43,727 bases of DNA from Bacteroidota bacterium (GCA_003045995.1 PZPG01000005.1:8831-52557); one strand, 5' to 3'. Counted from the stretch's first letter, positions 8,360-20,228 are shown. A program made the numbers and translations. The notes: a model not told the origin generated them from the sequence alone.

Positions 8360-11300
8360 TTACCGGAATCCTTCCTGCAGATGAAACGCAGCCCAATAGT
8401 AGGGATGATTAAATTGCGGGTTTTCCAACATGGCTAGTTTTGCCAGGCGCAGACTTTCTCGATATGAGTACCCCTCGGCGATCGACTCATACAGTTCGAT
8501 CATAAAAAGGGCCGTAGAGCGGTCGTTCACTTTCCACATGGAGGAGATTACATTTTTTGCGCCGGCATAGAAAAATGCACGGGTGAAACCTACGAGTCCG
8601 TCACCTTTTCGATACTCTCCCAGAGCCGTTTCACATGCGCTAAGTACAACCAGGTCGGCAGATAGTTGAAGTCCGTACACATCCCCGGCATACAATCGTT
8701 GGGGCTCTCCACCCGAAGAGTAGAGAAGCAAGTTCGAAAGCGAGGGGTCGCTGTCCACAACTTCGGCATGGGTGGCGAAGTGCAGAAAACGATAGCTTCC
8801 CGGGTTGGTACTTAAAAAGTTGGCTTCTGTTGCGTCGCTACCCAAAAGATTGGCTGTCAGCCTGTTGCCAGTTCTTCCAGATTGTACAATTTCATCAATC
8901 CGACTGATCTCAAAAGCGCTCATGAGCAGAGGAGCATACGCCTGTGGGCCTCGAGTCGTATCTGCGACAGCTTCTGCGTCCGGCTCTTCAGCTACCTCCG
9001 CACTCGGCTCTTCACTACCCTCCGTACCCACTGCTGCACCGCGCTCAGCGCCGGATCTTTCAGTGAAATCTGCAATACTGCCCGACCGTTGTTCCATCAA
9101 TCCGTCTCCATCCTGAAAGTCCGAAAAAGGCGCCATCCCCAGAAATTCGTTTTCAGGCGCTTCTCTCTCTTCCGAACGCATTAACCAGAATTTCGACGAC
9201 TGAATTATCGAAACAGATTGCCGTCGAATCAAATAGGGCCAATCACCTGCATTTTTCAGATTCGAAGGCTCGGTTAGCAACAGATCAAAGGGGAGATAAT
9301 GCAACTCTTGGTCGGGTGATACCAGCAGATCCTTTCCGACAATAAATTCTTCAATCGGGGTAAGGAGCGTTTCATAGAGCTCTTCGAGGGATATTCTCAG
9401 CGTCTCCTGTTCTTCCGGATCCAGTGAATTCAGCCGTCCCATCAAACCCTGAAACACCTGCATGCGGGCTTTTAATGACTTGCTGTCCGACAGGTTTCGA
9501 ATTTGAACTTCCTCTTTTTGAACGACCAACGCAAAAACGTTTAGCTCCGAAATTGTGTAGATCACCATCGCTTCATCGGGGCGTAACTCCCGCTGTACAT
9601 CCTGTACCTTCGGAACAGAGCGGTTGATCATCTGAGCATAGTAGTCGGGGTACTGTTCCGCGATGTTGCGCTGCAAACGGTTCATCTGCTCTTGATTTTG
9701 CAGGAGCTGCTGTCGCAGTTGTAGTATTACGGAGTTTGATTCGGTTGAATCTGCCATGCCCAGCAGTTTCTGGCGAAGTTCCATTTGTGTTTGATACAGA
9801 TTTCGGCGCTCGGTGAAAAGCTCTTCCGGAAGGCCCGTTGATACTTCCGATTCCAGCTCGTTAAGGAGAACCGATGCCAGCCGGGATCTGGAACGTTCCA
9901 TCACTTCAAAAACCTGATTCATCCACTCTTTTTCCTTCGCGAGAGTACCATCATCATCACTCCCATTCCATGTAGCCTCCTGCCGATAAAGAAGATCTAA
10001 CTTTGTGGTATAAGCAGAGTAGTAAAGATGGTGAAAATCCGCTGCAGACTCGTCGCCACCCAGATTCGATTGCATGTGTTCCAGCAGAGATATCCCCTGA
10101 TCCGAAATTTCCAGTCCTCTTTCCAGGTGTGAAGGTGCTCCTGTTGTGTCGAAGAGGCGTCTGCTTATGGAAGTATTCAACAGTAACGCATTCATGGCCA
10201 TCACCGGATCTGCCACCTCCGAATAGCTCTGGTTATCGTTGTACGCACCGGCTACAAGCAAGGCTTGATTCAACGTTTCCTGAGCCTTCTCAAACGACCC
10301 CATATCGAATTCCAGCCTTGCTCGCTGGTAATCGATCTCCAAAAAGATGGGGTTCGTGTCTTCATAGTACAGATTTGCAATTCTTCTAGCATCTTCAAGC
10401 ATCTCTTTTGCCTCCTGAAACTTCTCAACGGAGCGGTAAAAATTCGATATATTGATACGTAAACGGATCATTTCGGGGTGATCGGGGCCTAGAACAGCCA
10501 TCCGAATCTCGAGCGACTTCTTGAAACTTCGTTCCGCCGATTCCATATCCCCATTGATTTTGTAGAGCTCTGCAATCGTTCCGTAGGTCATAGACATGGT
10601 GTACGTTTCTCCATCCCCCGACTTTACCAGTGCAATTTGCGCTTGTTCCAAATACTCCCCTGCCAGACCATATTCACCAAGCGAAAAATAACATGTAGCA
10701 AGATTGCGCAGAGACACTGCCATACTACTCCATGATATGTTTTTTTGGCTTTCTTGAATGCTTATCGCAGATATGTAGTACTCAACGGCTGATGCATAGT
10801 TTCCCATCAGATAGTGCACCATTCCTACGTTTCCAATTGCCGATATTAAAAATCTATGATTTTCAGGAAGCTGGGACCTCAACATATCAACATCCTGTAA
10901 AAACCACTCCATTGCCTTCTTGTTTTGCCCAAGTCGAGTATAAGAGCTGCCCAGAATTTGTGTCAGATCTGTTCGCAAAGACACGTAATGGATACCCAGG
11001 GAGTTCATTTTATTTTCCTTCAAATACAATTCTACTTCTTCCACCACATTGGCAAATAACCCTTGTTCGAAGAATACATTTGCATGGATCAATCGACGGT
11101 GCATCTCGGAATACTCAGAGAATTTCCCTCTGGCTTCCAGTTGAATGATTCTCTCTCTTATTTGATCTGCATCAACTTCCTGTTCAACATTGGTCAACAC
11201 TTTCACATTCAATAATAACCCCTTTAGCTGCAAACGTTGCCACTCCTCCAGGGTTACCCATCCATTTTTCTCCAAAAACCAATCATCCAACTGCTCGCTC

Positions 11301-11629
11301 CATAACCGATATTCGGTAACCCACTCGTCCATCGAAATCGATTTATTGATCTGACGACTTCTTAATCCAAACAAATTTGCTTGTAAGCAGATATCAGCGA
11401 ATTCCGATTCACCACAAGTTAGCTCCTCGATATGACGGAATTGCTGGATCGCCTCTTCATTGTTTAATTGGTAATAGTCATTCATAGCTGCTTCGAGCAG
11501 CACCCCAGGATCCGAAGAAACCTCCTGAGCAAATACGACTCCTCTGCCTGCCAGCAAAGAGAGCAGCAACATTATGAGCATTAATGTCCAGCATCGCCTA
11601 TAACAGAAACCCACACGGTTGTCATTCAT
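8360..11629 (-). CDS. Secreted TPR-CHAT domain protein
   Basis: The 1089-aa protein has an N-terminal signal peptide (hydrophobic residues about 13-34). A long series of TPR helices follows (about 190-480, e.g. AMSMTYGTIAELYKINGD-type units), then a coiled region, then a C-terminal CHAT domain. The caspase-like dyad is visible: LHFATHA (His954) and LSACETALG (Cys999). An acidic Ala/Glu/Pro linker (EEPSAEVA, EEPDAEAVA) interrupts the CHAT region. CHAT proteins are caspase/separase-like proteases, some of them activated in defence or stress systems through TPR sensors. Export and the absence of an obvious partner gene leave the substrate unknown. The start lies 15 bp after ftsY on the same strand. 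Confidence 0.88.
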   Translation of the reverse strand: MNDNRVGFCYRRCWTLMLIMLLLSLLAGRGVVFAQEVSSDPGVLLEAAMNDYYQLNNEEAIQQFRHIEELTCGESEFADICLQANLFGLRSRQINKSISMDEWVTEYRLWSEQLDDWFLEKNGWVTLEEWQRLQLKGLLLNVKVLTNVEQEVDADQIRERIIQLEARGKFSEYSEMHRRLIHANVFFEQGLFANVVEEVELYLKENKMNSLGIHYVSLRTDLTQILGSSYTRLGQNKKAMEWFLQDVDMLRSQLPENHRFLISAIGNVGMVHYLMGNYASAVEYYISAISIQESQKNISWSSMAVSLRNLATCYFSLGEYGLAGEYLEQAQIALVKSGDGETYTMSMTYGTIAELYKINGDMESAERSFKKSLEIRMAVLGPDHPEMIRLRINISNFYRSVEKFQEAKEMLEDARRIANLYYEDTNPIFLEIDYQRARLEFDMGSFEKAQETLNQALLVAGAYNDNQSYSEVADPVMAMNALLLNTSISRRLFDTTGAPSHLERGLEISDQGISLLEHMQSNLGGDESAADFHHLYYSAYTTKLDLLYRQEATWNGSDDDGTLAKEKEWMNQVFEVMERSRSRLASVLLNELESEVSTGLPEELFTERRNLYQTQMELRQKLLGMADSTESNSVILQLRQQLLQNQEQMNRLQRNIAEQYPDYYAQMINRSVPKVQDVQRELRPDEAMVIYTISELNVFALVVQKEEVQIRNLSDSKSLKARMQVFQGLMGRLNSLDPEEQETLRISLEELYETLLTPIEEFIVGKDLLVSPDQELHYLPFDLLLTEPSNLKNAGDWPYLIRRQSVSIIQSSKFWLMRSEEREAPENEFLGMAPFSDFQDGDGLMEQRSGSIADFTERSGAERGAAVGTEGSEEPSAEVAEEPDAEAVADTTRGPQAYAPLLMSAFEISRIDEIVQSGRTGNRLTANLLGSDATEANFLSTNPGSYRFLHFATHAEVVDSDPSLSNLLLYSSGGEPQRLYAGDVYGLQLSADLVVLSACETALGEYRKGDGLVGFTRAFFYAGAKNVISSMWKVNDRSTALFMIELYESIAEGYSYRESLRLAKLAMLENPQFNHPYYWAAFHLQEGFR

Positions 11630-11644
11630 AGTAGATAAGGTTTG

Positions 11645-12613
11645 TTATTGTATTGTACCACCCTCCCCAAACAGAGCATTCACAAATGATTCACGATCGA
11701 AAAGTTGAATATCACCAATTCCTTCCCCAACACCAATATATTTTACAGGAACATCCAACTCATTGGAAACCCCAATGACAATTCCTCCCCGTGCCGTACC
11801 ATCCAGTTTGCTTAGCACCAACCCGGTCACATCCACCACTTCCCGGAAAGCCCGGGCCTGCTGCATCGCATTTTGACCTGTGGAAGCGTCCAGAACGAGT
11901 AAAATTTCATGAGGAGCGCCCTCCACCACTTTCCCCATCACGCGCTTGATCTTGGCCAGCTCCTCCATCAGCGATTTCTTATTATGAAGCCGGCCTGCTG
12001 TATCGATCAGCGCAACATCGGCCCCCCTGGCGACGGCCGCAGACACTGTGTCGTACGCCACGGCTGCCGGATCCGCATTCTGTCCCTGCTGAATGATCTC
12101 CACATCCGCACGCTCACTCCAGATTGTCAACTGATCTACCGCCGCCGCACGAAACGTATCAGCTGCCCCTAAGATCACCCGCTTCCCGGCTTGCTTGTAC
12201 ATGTGTGCCAGCTTTCCGATGCTGGTAGTTTTGCCCACCCCATTCACACCAACCACCAAAATTACATGCGGTTTATGATCAAACGCAGCATCAAATGCTG
12301 CCGGCCGACCTGATTCATGTTCACGCAGCAGCGCAACGATCTCCTCCCGTAACATTCCCTGGAGCTCCTGCTGTGTCACAAATTTGTCACGCGCAACCCG
12401 CGCCTCGATCCGATCGATAATCTCCACGGTGGTTTTAACTCCAACATCCGAAGAGATCAATATGTCCTCCAGCTCGTCCAGTGTGGCGGCATCTACCTCT
12501 GTTTTTCCAGCAAAGGCACGGCCCAGTTTATTCAGAAGACCTTCGCGGCTCTTCTCAACACCCTGTTCCAGTTTTTCCTTCTTTTTTAACCCTAGTTTTT
12601 CAAGCCAACTCAT
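11645..12613 (-). CDS. ftsY: Signal recognition particle receptor FtsY
   Basis: The 322-aa NG-domain protein carries the SRP GTPase motifs GVNGVGKTT (122-130), DTFRAAA, DTAGR (204-208) and LSKLDGTARGG. It is the membrane docking receptor for SRP-ribosome complexes. The acidic A domain of E. coli FtsY is absent, as in many other phyla; a short Lys/Glu-rich N-terminus remains. It follows the phosphatidyltransferase gene, with the 14-bp repeat array filling most of the gap. The gene ends in a small ACAATACAATAACAA repetition over its stop. Confidence 0.96.
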   Translation of the reverse strand: MSWLEKLGLKKKEKLEQGVEKSREGLLNKLGRAFAGKTEVDAATLDELEDILISSDVGVKTTVEIIDRIEARVARDKFVTQQELQGMLREEIVALLREHESGRPAAFDAAFDHKPHVILVVGVNGVGKTTSIGKLAHMYKQAGKRVILGAADTFRAAAVDQLTIWSERADVEIIQQGQNADPAAVAYDTVSAAVARGADVALIDTAGRLHNKKSLMEELAKIKRVMGKVVEGAPHEILLVLDASTGQNAMQQARAFREVVDVTGLVLSKLDGTARGGIVIGVSNELDVPVKYIGVGEGIGDIQLFDRESFVNALFGEGGTIQ

Positions 12614-12638
12614 GAAATCATCCGTTTAATTGTCCTTC

Positions 12639-12736
12639 CTATCTATGCCTTTCATCTCATGTGATCCATTTCGTGCTATCCATATCATGCCTTCCATCAA
12701 ATGCATTCCATCAAATACCATCCATTTCGCGCTATC
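12639..12736 (-). repeat. 14-bp x7 tandem array from the phosphatidyltransferase stop codon to ftsY
   Basis: Seven consecutive 14-bp units fill 12723-12736, 12709-12722, 12695-12708, 12681-12694, 12667-12680, 12653-12666 and 12639-12652. On the gene strand they follow GATAGCRYGAAATG-like patterns and nearly always end in ATG. The first unit starts at the second base of the TGA stop (12735-12737). The array ends about 25 bp before the ftsY start, so it makes up almost the whole spacer. Confidence 0.85.
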
Positions 12737-13385
12737 AATTAAACTCTGCCCCTCGAAGGATCATTTGATAACGGCGGAAATACGCCACAAAAGAGATCGC
12801 CATCATAACAAGCGACCCAATCATAAAAACACTATGAACCTCTTGTGCATCCCGAAAGAAAAACACGGCAATCCAGTACGCTGCGAGCACATTAACGGAA
12901 ATCTTGCCACTGAGAGTCGACATAGCCACCTTTCCACGTACTTTTTTAATGTAGTACGAGCCAAGCATAATTAGCAGATCGCGTACCACTCCAAGTAAAA
13001 AAAACCAGAGTGGAATCCACCCCAGCCATACGGTGTAGACAAACAAAATAAACGCCAGAAGTTTGTCAGCGATTGGATCCAAAATCTTGCCAAGCTCAGA
13101 GATCTCCCTCGTAAGCCGTGCAACGAGACCATCAAGATAGTCCGACAAAATCGCGTACGCAATGAGTGCAAGGATCCACGCATCTACCTGCAAACCGTTG
13201 TGAAAATGCAATAATACAATCGGAATTCCAATCAAAACCCGGGAAAGAGAGATAAAGTTCGACCATGTGAAAATCGCATCCTTCACAAGAACTTTCTTTC
13301 CATCGATGTTAATTACGTCGCTCATGGGTAGATCCAAACTCCTTTCCAAATCTTTGCTATCTTCCGCCACCGATGCAATTGCCAT
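12735..13385 (-). CDS. CDP-alcohol phosphatidyltransferase (PgsA-like)
   Basis: The 216-aa integral membrane enzyme has the full family signature D-x2-DG-x2-AR-x8-G-x3-D-x3-D at residues 82-107 (Asp82, Asp85, Gly86, Arg90, Gly99, Asp103, Asp107). It condenses a CDP-diacylglycerol with an alcohol such as glycerol-3-phosphate. The best guess is phosphatidylglycerophosphate synthase, but the family does not fix the acceptor. Several hydrophobic helices follow. An alternative start is the ATG at 13325 (MSDVINIDGKK), giving 196 aa. It lies upstream of ftsY and is divergent from the Nudix gene. Confidence 0.85.
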   Translation of the reverse strand: MAIASVAEDSKDLERSLDLPMSDVINIDGKKVLVKDAIFTWSNFISLSRVLIGIPIVLLHFHNGLQVDAWILALIAYAILSDYLDGLVARLTREISELGKILDPIADKLLAFILFVYTVWLGWIPLWFFLLGVVRDLLIMLGSYYIKKVRGKVAMSTLSGKISVNVLAAYWIAVFFFRDAQEVHSVFMIGSLVMMAISFVAYFRRYQMILRGAEFN

Positions 13386-13492
13386 AGTTTCCGGTAAAAA
13401 ACATGCGTCGCCCGTGCGTGTGTTACGGCCGGATTCGCAATCGCATCAACCCGTGTAAAAAATAGTGTATTTATCCATTTTATGTTTGATGA

Positions 13493-14089
13493 ATGATGAA
13501 AGAAAAAAACGATCCGGATCAGAGCGCATTGTGGGAAACCCACCTGAGTTCCAAACATGTATATGACGGGCCTCTGTTGCAGGTATATGTAGACACCGTG
13601 CAGCTACCCGATGAGACAAAAACCACGCGAGACTGGATTCGTCATCCTGGGGCGAGTGCCGTCCTTCCGGTGTTTGAGGATGGTTCCGTGATGCTATTGA
13701 AACAGTTTCGGTATCCGGCCCGACGCATTTTTGTGGAAGTGCCGGCAGGAAAACTGGATCCGGGTGAGTCTCCGAAAACCACGGCTGAGCGCGAATTATT
13801 CGAGGAAACCGGGCTCAGCTGTCGCCATCTGGAGCCAGTCGGATCGCTTTTTCCGGCCATTGGGTATGCCGATGAGGAGATTTTTTCCTTTGTGGCCTGG
13901 GGTCTGGACGAGCAGGAGCAGGGGCTCGATGATGATGAGTTCCTGCTAAAGCTGCGAATTCCGTTTGCCAGAGCGTTGCAGATGATCGCTTCCGGGGAGA
14001 TTAAAGATGCCAAAACGATTTCGGTGCTGGTTCAGACGCGGATGTGGTGGGAGAAAAACGGGCCGTTTCCGGTGGATTTTTCGGGTTGA
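13493..14089 (+). CDS. Nudix hydrolase, ADP-ribose pyrophosphatase type
   Basis: The 198-aa protein has a complete Nudix box at about residues 85-107, from GKLDPGES to RELFEETGL (G-x5-E-x7-REUxEExGU). The upstream MLLKQFRYPA and VEVPAGKLDPGE segments are typical of ADP-sugar pyrophosphatases (NudF/ADPRase type), which hydrolyse ADP-ribose to AMP and ribose-5-phosphate. A second ATG follows directly at 13496. It stands alone between a divergent and a convergent gene. Its stop is inside a perfect 15-bp tandem duplication. Confidence 0.9.
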   Translation: MMKEKNDPDQSALWETHLSSKHVYDGPLLQVYVDTVQLPDETKTTRDWIRHPGASAVLPVFEDGSVMLLKQFRYPARRIFVEVPAGKLDPGESPKTTAERELFEETGLSCRHLEPVGSLFPAIGYADEEIFSFVAWGLDEQEQGLDDDEFLLKLRIPFARALQMIASGEIKDAKTISVLVQTRMWWEKNGPFPVDFSG

Positions 14090-14106
14090 TGTTTTTCGGG
14101 TTGATG
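14077..14106 (+). repeat. Perfect 15-bp x2 tandem repeat spanning the Nudix stop codon
   Basis: TTTTTCGGGTTGATG occurs at 14077-14091 and again, identically, at 14092-14106. The stop codon TGA (14087-14089) is in the first copy. The second copy carries an in-frame TGA 15 bp later. Identity between the copies suggests a recent event. Confidence 0.9.
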
Positions 14107-14187
14107 GGACGAGTTCTTGCACAAGGCCTCGTATTCACCCGATGGCAAGCAATCTATCACATATGTGCCGTCGACTTGGAACATACC

Positions 14188-14238
14188 TCTGCCACAGCAT
14201 TGCTTCTGCTACAGAATTCCTTCCGCTACAGCATTCCC
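14188..14238 (-). repeat. 17-bp x3 tandem repeat spanning the stop codon of the 93-aa gene
   Basis: Units 14188-14204, 14205-14221 and 14222-14238 follow TCYGCYACAGMATTSCY on the plus strand. The minus-strand stop codon (14226-14228) is in the unit nearest the gene. The sequence is unrelated to the Nudix repeat on the other side of the same convergent gap. Confidence 0.85.
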
Positions 14239-14507
14239 TCCGATTTCGCCAGCCGGATCAGCGAATCTTCCAGTGCATCCCGGTTCAGCTCTCCGCGACC
14301 GGCCAGCTCCTCCACTTCATCACCGGTAAACATCATCAAACAACCGGCATCGCGTAACTTTTGATCAAAATTTCTTGGGTCGGTTAACCGGATGCGATCT
14401 ACGTCCAGCGGTTCCGGTGAGAGCCTTACATCCATCAGGCAGAAAAATTGATCTTCTGGTAACTCCCCAAACGAAATCACATCCAATCGGTATTTTCTTT
14501 GCTCCAT
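14226..14507 (-). CDS. Hypothetical protein, 93 aa
   Basis: I do not recognise this small acidic soluble protein. It starts MEQRKYRLDVISFGELP and ends with a helical acidic stretch (GDEVEELAGRGELNRDALED). Two cysteines are present and there is no membrane segment. It begins 27 bp after the HTH gene on the same strand, so the two likely form an operon. The pairing of a DNA-binding protein with a small partner could suggest a toxin-antitoxin-like or regulatory module, but nothing in the sequence proves that. Confidence 0.65.
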   Translation of the reverse strand: MEQRKYRLDVISFGELPEDQFFCLMDVRLSPEPLDVDRIRLTDPRNFDQKLRDAGCLMMFTGDEVEELAGRGELNRDALEDSLIRLAKSEGML

Positions 14508-14534
14508 ATTCTTTTTTATCCGGGCTAATACATA

Positions 14535-14939
14535 TTAACTCTGGTAGCGCTCTAAAAAGTCTCTGGCTTTCAGGAGCTCTAAGACCTCTTTTGTTTCTGC
14601 ATTCATAATTTTCACCTGAAACAGACTCAAAATGGCCTGCTCCTGCAAGACTTCTAGTGTCTCCTCCACAGATTCACAGGTCGCAGATTCGCTCACAAGA
14701 TCATTCACCCCCTGAATCAGATAGGTTTTGGTGATCCGTTTTGGAGCTTCCTCCTCCGGCGAAGACTCTTCAAAGTATTCCCGCAGAGCATCCTCCGTAA
14801 CAAACCACTGAACCCCCAACTTCCTGCCTTTCAGTTTCCCGTCCCGAAGGTACGCCCGAAGTGTCATTTTGCTTAATCCAAGCGACTCATGCAGATCATC
14901 AATCGAAAAAAGTGTTAATGAGCCAATTTTTTTTGGCAT
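14535..14939 (-). CDS. Helix-turn-helix (HTH_17/excisionase-like) protein
   Basis: The 134-aa protein starts with a MerR/excisionase-type helix-turn-helix: FSIDDLHESLGLSKMTLRAY, then GKLKGRKLGVQWFV, then TEDALREYFE, over residues 11-56. This layout is typical of HTH_17 DNA-binding domains. The remaining 75 residues are acidic and helical with no recognised family. It is the first gene of a two-gene operon with the 93-aa unknown and may regulate it. No integrase or phage gene is nearby, so an excisionase role is unlikely. Confidence 0.7.
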   Translation of the reverse strand: MPKKIGSLTLFSIDDLHESLGLSKMTLRAYLRDGKLKGRKLGVQWFVTEDALREYFEESSPEEEAPKRITKTYLIQGVNDLVSESATCESVEETLEVLQEQAILSLFQVKIMNAETKEVLELLKARDFLERYQS

Positions 14940-15226
14940 CTCAAGCCTCCATTATCATACATTACATGATGTTTGAAAATATATCAATTGAACATTACTT
15001 ATACAATACAGGTACAATGGAAATTTCATTTGGTTCACAGGGTCAGATCCCTGTATATTTGAAACAGTTATTAAAAAATCAGAGACGATTTTACTCTTTT
15101 CTGCCTGCCTTCTCTCCTACGTTTCTTCTCCACTGGTCTCCGCCAAACTTTGCGTAACTCATCCTTGAAATACAACTTTATCATAATTCTATTGTAGTGT
15201 AACTGAGATCTGGCTCGCACACCTCA
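14940..15226. other. AT-rich intergenic region with no recognised gene
   Basis: This stretch lies between the HTH gene start and the repeats behind gyrA. It should contain the promoter of the HTH operon on the minus strand. Short open frames exist, but none has a convincing start or protein-like composition. I see no tRNA or hairpin terminator. Confidence 0.5.
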
Positions 15227-15260
15227 CCCGTATATAATCAAAACCCATATATAATCAGAA
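15227..15260 (-). repeat. 17-bp x2 tandem repeat further downstream of gyrA
   Basis: CCCGTATATAATCAAAA (15227-15243) is followed directly by CCCATATATAATCAGAA (15244-15260), with two differences. It has the same period as the array at the gyrA stop, 7 bp away, but an unrelated sequence. Confidence 0.85.
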
Positions 15261-15267
15261 GCTGGGT

Positions 15268-15318
15268 TCCCTGCGAGATTTGTCTCTTGCAGGGTTTTGT
15301 CTCTTGCAGGATTTGTTA
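15268..15318 (-). repeat. 17-bp x3 tandem repeat spanning the gyrA stop codon
   Basis: Units 15302-15318 and 15285-15301 are clear copies of a TCTTGCAGGRTTTGT-like 17-mer. A third, decayed unit occupies 15268-15284. The gyrA stop (15316-15318) is the first triplet of the array on the gene strand. Confidence 0.85.
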
Positions 15319-17787
15319 CTCAATTACGGGCGCTTCTCCCTCATCATCATCTTCGTTCACAACCCGAGTAACGGCTCCGATTTTTCCGTCATCGTCCAGT
15401 CTCATGATCCGGACACCTTGCGTATTTCGTCCCATGGTACGGATTCCCTTGCATTGCATTCGAATCACTTTACCCCGCTCTGTGATAACCATTAGATCAT
15501 CGTTGTCCGAAACCTCTTTCAGCGCAATCAGTTTCCCGGTTTTTGAGGTTACTTTCATCGTAATCACCCCTTTTCCACCACGGCTCTGCTCCCGGTAATC
15601 ATCCACTTGCGAACGCTTGCCATAGCCATTTTCCGAAATGGCCAAAACCGTTGCCTCATGCGTATTGCGTATCACCACCATGTCCACAATTTCGTCACCC
15701 TTACCGATTGTCATGCCACGTACCCCGGAGGTATTTCGTCCCATCTCCCGAACGTCACTTTCATTGAATCGGATCGCTCGCCCGTTGCGGTTCCCCAAAA
15801 TAATGGTACTATTTCCGTCGGTAAGAGACGCGCCCAGCAGGGAATCGCCTTCACGGATGTTGATCGCAATAATTCCATCCCGTCGCGGACGGCTGTACGC
15901 CTCCAGCGAGGTTTTTTTCACCTGACCCTCTACGGTAGACATGATGATAAAGTGATTCTGGATATACTCCGGATCTTCCAGTGTTTTCACAGGAACAAAC
16001 GTCTTGATGCGATCCTCTTTGTCGATATCGATTAGGTTCACAATTGCACGACCCCGTGCAAGCCGCGATCCCTCCGGAATCTCATACACTTTGAGCCAGT
16101 AACAACTTCCTTTCTCGGTAAAAAACAGGATATAGTTGTGATTGGTGGCTACAAACAGATGTTCTACATACTCATCATCCTTGGTCGTTGTACCCTTCAT
16201 CCCCTTCCCGCCCCGCTGCTGACGCCGGTAATTGCTCACAGGCATCCGTTTAATGAACCCTTTGTTGGAGATCGTGACCACTACGTCCTCATCCGCGATC
16301 ATATCCTCAATACTGAAATCTTCAGCAGAGTATACAATTTCGGTGCGCCGTTTGTCGCCGTATCGCTCCTTAATCTCGGTAAGTTCCTCCTTAATAATGG
16401 TCTTCTGAACCTCCCGATCGGATAGAATCCGCCGGAATTCGGTAATTTTATCGATGATCTCCCGATACTCCAGGTCGATCTTGTCACGCTCCAGACCCGT
16501 AAGCTTCTGAAGCCGCATATCCAGGATCGCCTTTGCCTGAATGTCTGTGAGCGCAAACTTCTTACGAAGCTCATCGTTGGCTTCTTGCGGATTTTTGGAT
16601 GCCCGGATCGTCTTTATCACCTCATCCAGATTGTCGAGTGCGATCTTCAACCCCTCCAAAATGTGGGCTCTCGCTTCCGCCTGATCCAGATCGTAGATCG
16701 TGCGACGGATAATCACCTCAATCCGATGCTCAATAAAATGCTCGATTAGCTCTTTCAGCGCCATCACCTTGGGTCGCCCTTTTACGAGCGCCAGATTGAT
16801 GATTCCGAACGTCTGCTGCATCTGGGTATATTTGTAAAGCTGATTCAGAACCACCCCGGCATTGCCTCCCCGCTTGAGGATAATCACAATACGCATTCCC
16901 TCCCGATCCGACTCGTCCCGGATTTCGGAGATCTCCGTGATCTTCTCCTGATTCACGAGCGATGCAATTTTTTCGATCAGGGTGGCTTTGTTAACCTGAT
17001 AGGGAATCTCCGTCACCACGATCTGCTCACGGGAGTTGCGCAGCTCCTCCACATTCGCCCGGGCGCGCATGACCACTTTTCCGCGACCCGTTTCGTAGGC
17101 CTCTTTGACCCCCTCATACCCGTAGATGATTCCACCGGTTGGAAAATCGGGCGCAGTGATGTGCTGCATTAACTCCTGATTGGTGATTTCACCGTTCTCG
17201 ATGGTAGCAATCACCCCGTTAACAACTTCGGTCAAATTGTGCGGTGGCATGTTGGTCGCCATCCCCACGGCAATCCCGGATGCCCCGTTAATGAGCAGGT
17301 TCGGAACCATCGAGGGAAGCACCACCGGCTCCTCGAGGGTATCATCGAAGTTGCTCTGAAAATCAACCGTCTGCTTGTTGATGTCGGTAAGCAGCTCCTC
17401 CGCAATGCGCTGCATCCGAACTTCCGTATATCGCATGGCAGCTGCCGAGTCGCCATCTACCGATCCAAAGTTCCCCTGCCCGTCCACCAGCGGATACCGC
17501 AGCGAAAAGTCCTGCACCATCCGAACAATGGAGTCGTACACGGCGCTATCTCCGTGCGGATGGTACTTACCCAAAACCTCCCCAACAATCCGGGCACTCT
17601 TTTTGTAATTCCGGTTGTGAAGCATCCCGAGGTCGCTCATTCCATAGAGCACTCGTCTGTGCACCGGTTTCAAACCATCGCGCACATCCGGTAACGCCCG
17701 GGACACAATCACCGACATCGAATAATCGATGTAGGACGACTGCATTTCATCTTCAATCGTAATAGGAATTATCTTTTCGCTAGCCAT
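15316..17787 (-). CDS. gyrA: DNA gyrase subunit A
   Basis: The 823-aa protein is GyrA, the breakage-reunion subunit that introduces negative supercoils with GyrB. The catalytic tyrosine is Tyr120 in [10 protein letters not shown]. The quinolone-determining region reads [11 protein letters not shown], with Ser81 and Asp85 intact, the usual susceptible residues. The GyrA box QRGGKGMKG in the C-terminal beta-pinwheel separates it from ParC. It lies directly downstream of gyrB (49-bp gap), likely in one transcript, which differs from E. coli, where the two genes are apart. Confidence 0.97.
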   Translation of the reverse strand: MASEKIIPITIEDEMQSSYIDYSMSVIVSRALPDVRDGLKPVHRRVLYGMSDLGMLHNRNYKKSARIVGEVLGKYHPHGDSAVYDSIVRMVQDFSLRYPLVDGQGNFGSVDGDSAAAMRYTEVRMQRIAEELLTDINKQTVDFQSNFDDTLEEPVVLPSMVPNLLINGASGIAVGMATNMPPHNLTEVVNGVIATIENGEITNQELMQHITAPDFPTGGIIYGYEGVKEAYETGRGKVVMRARANVEELRNSREQIVVTEIPYQVNKATLIEKIASLVNQEKITEISEIRDESDREGMRIVIILKRGGNAGVVLNQLYKYTQMQQTFGIINLALVKGRPKVMALKELIEHFIEHRIEVIIRRTIYDLDQAEARAHILEGLKIALDNLDEVIKTIRASKNPQEANDELRKKFALTDIQAKAILDMRLQKLTGLERDKIDLEYREIIDKITEFRRILSDREVQKTIIKEELTEIKERYGDKRRTEIVYSAEDFSIEDMIADEDVVVTISNKGFIKRMPVSNYRRQQRGGKGMKGTTTKDDEYVEHLFVATNHNYILFFTEKGSCYWLKVYEIPEGSRLARGRAIVNLIDIDKEDRIKTFVPVKTLEDPEYIQNHFIIMSTVEGQVKKTSLEAYSRPRRDGIIAINIREGDSLLGASLTDGNSTIILGNRNGRAIRFNESDVREMGRNTSGVRGMTIGKGDEIVDMVVIRNTHEATVLAISENGYGKRSQVDDYREQSRGGKGVITMKVTSKTGKLIALKEVSDNDDLMVITERGKVIRMQCKGIRTMGRNTQGVRIMRLDDDGKIGAVTRVVNEDDDEGEAPVIE

Positions 17788-17836
17788 TCCGTTGTCTTTT
17801 TTTGCTTAAAAAATCCAGTTATTACCTATTGAGTAC

Positions 17837-20228
<2,392 letters not shown>

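Noticed and set aside
14535-14939. Phage excisionase with a nearby attachment site
   Set aside because: No integrase, tRNA target or direct-repeat boundaries are present, and the neighbours are housekeeping genes.
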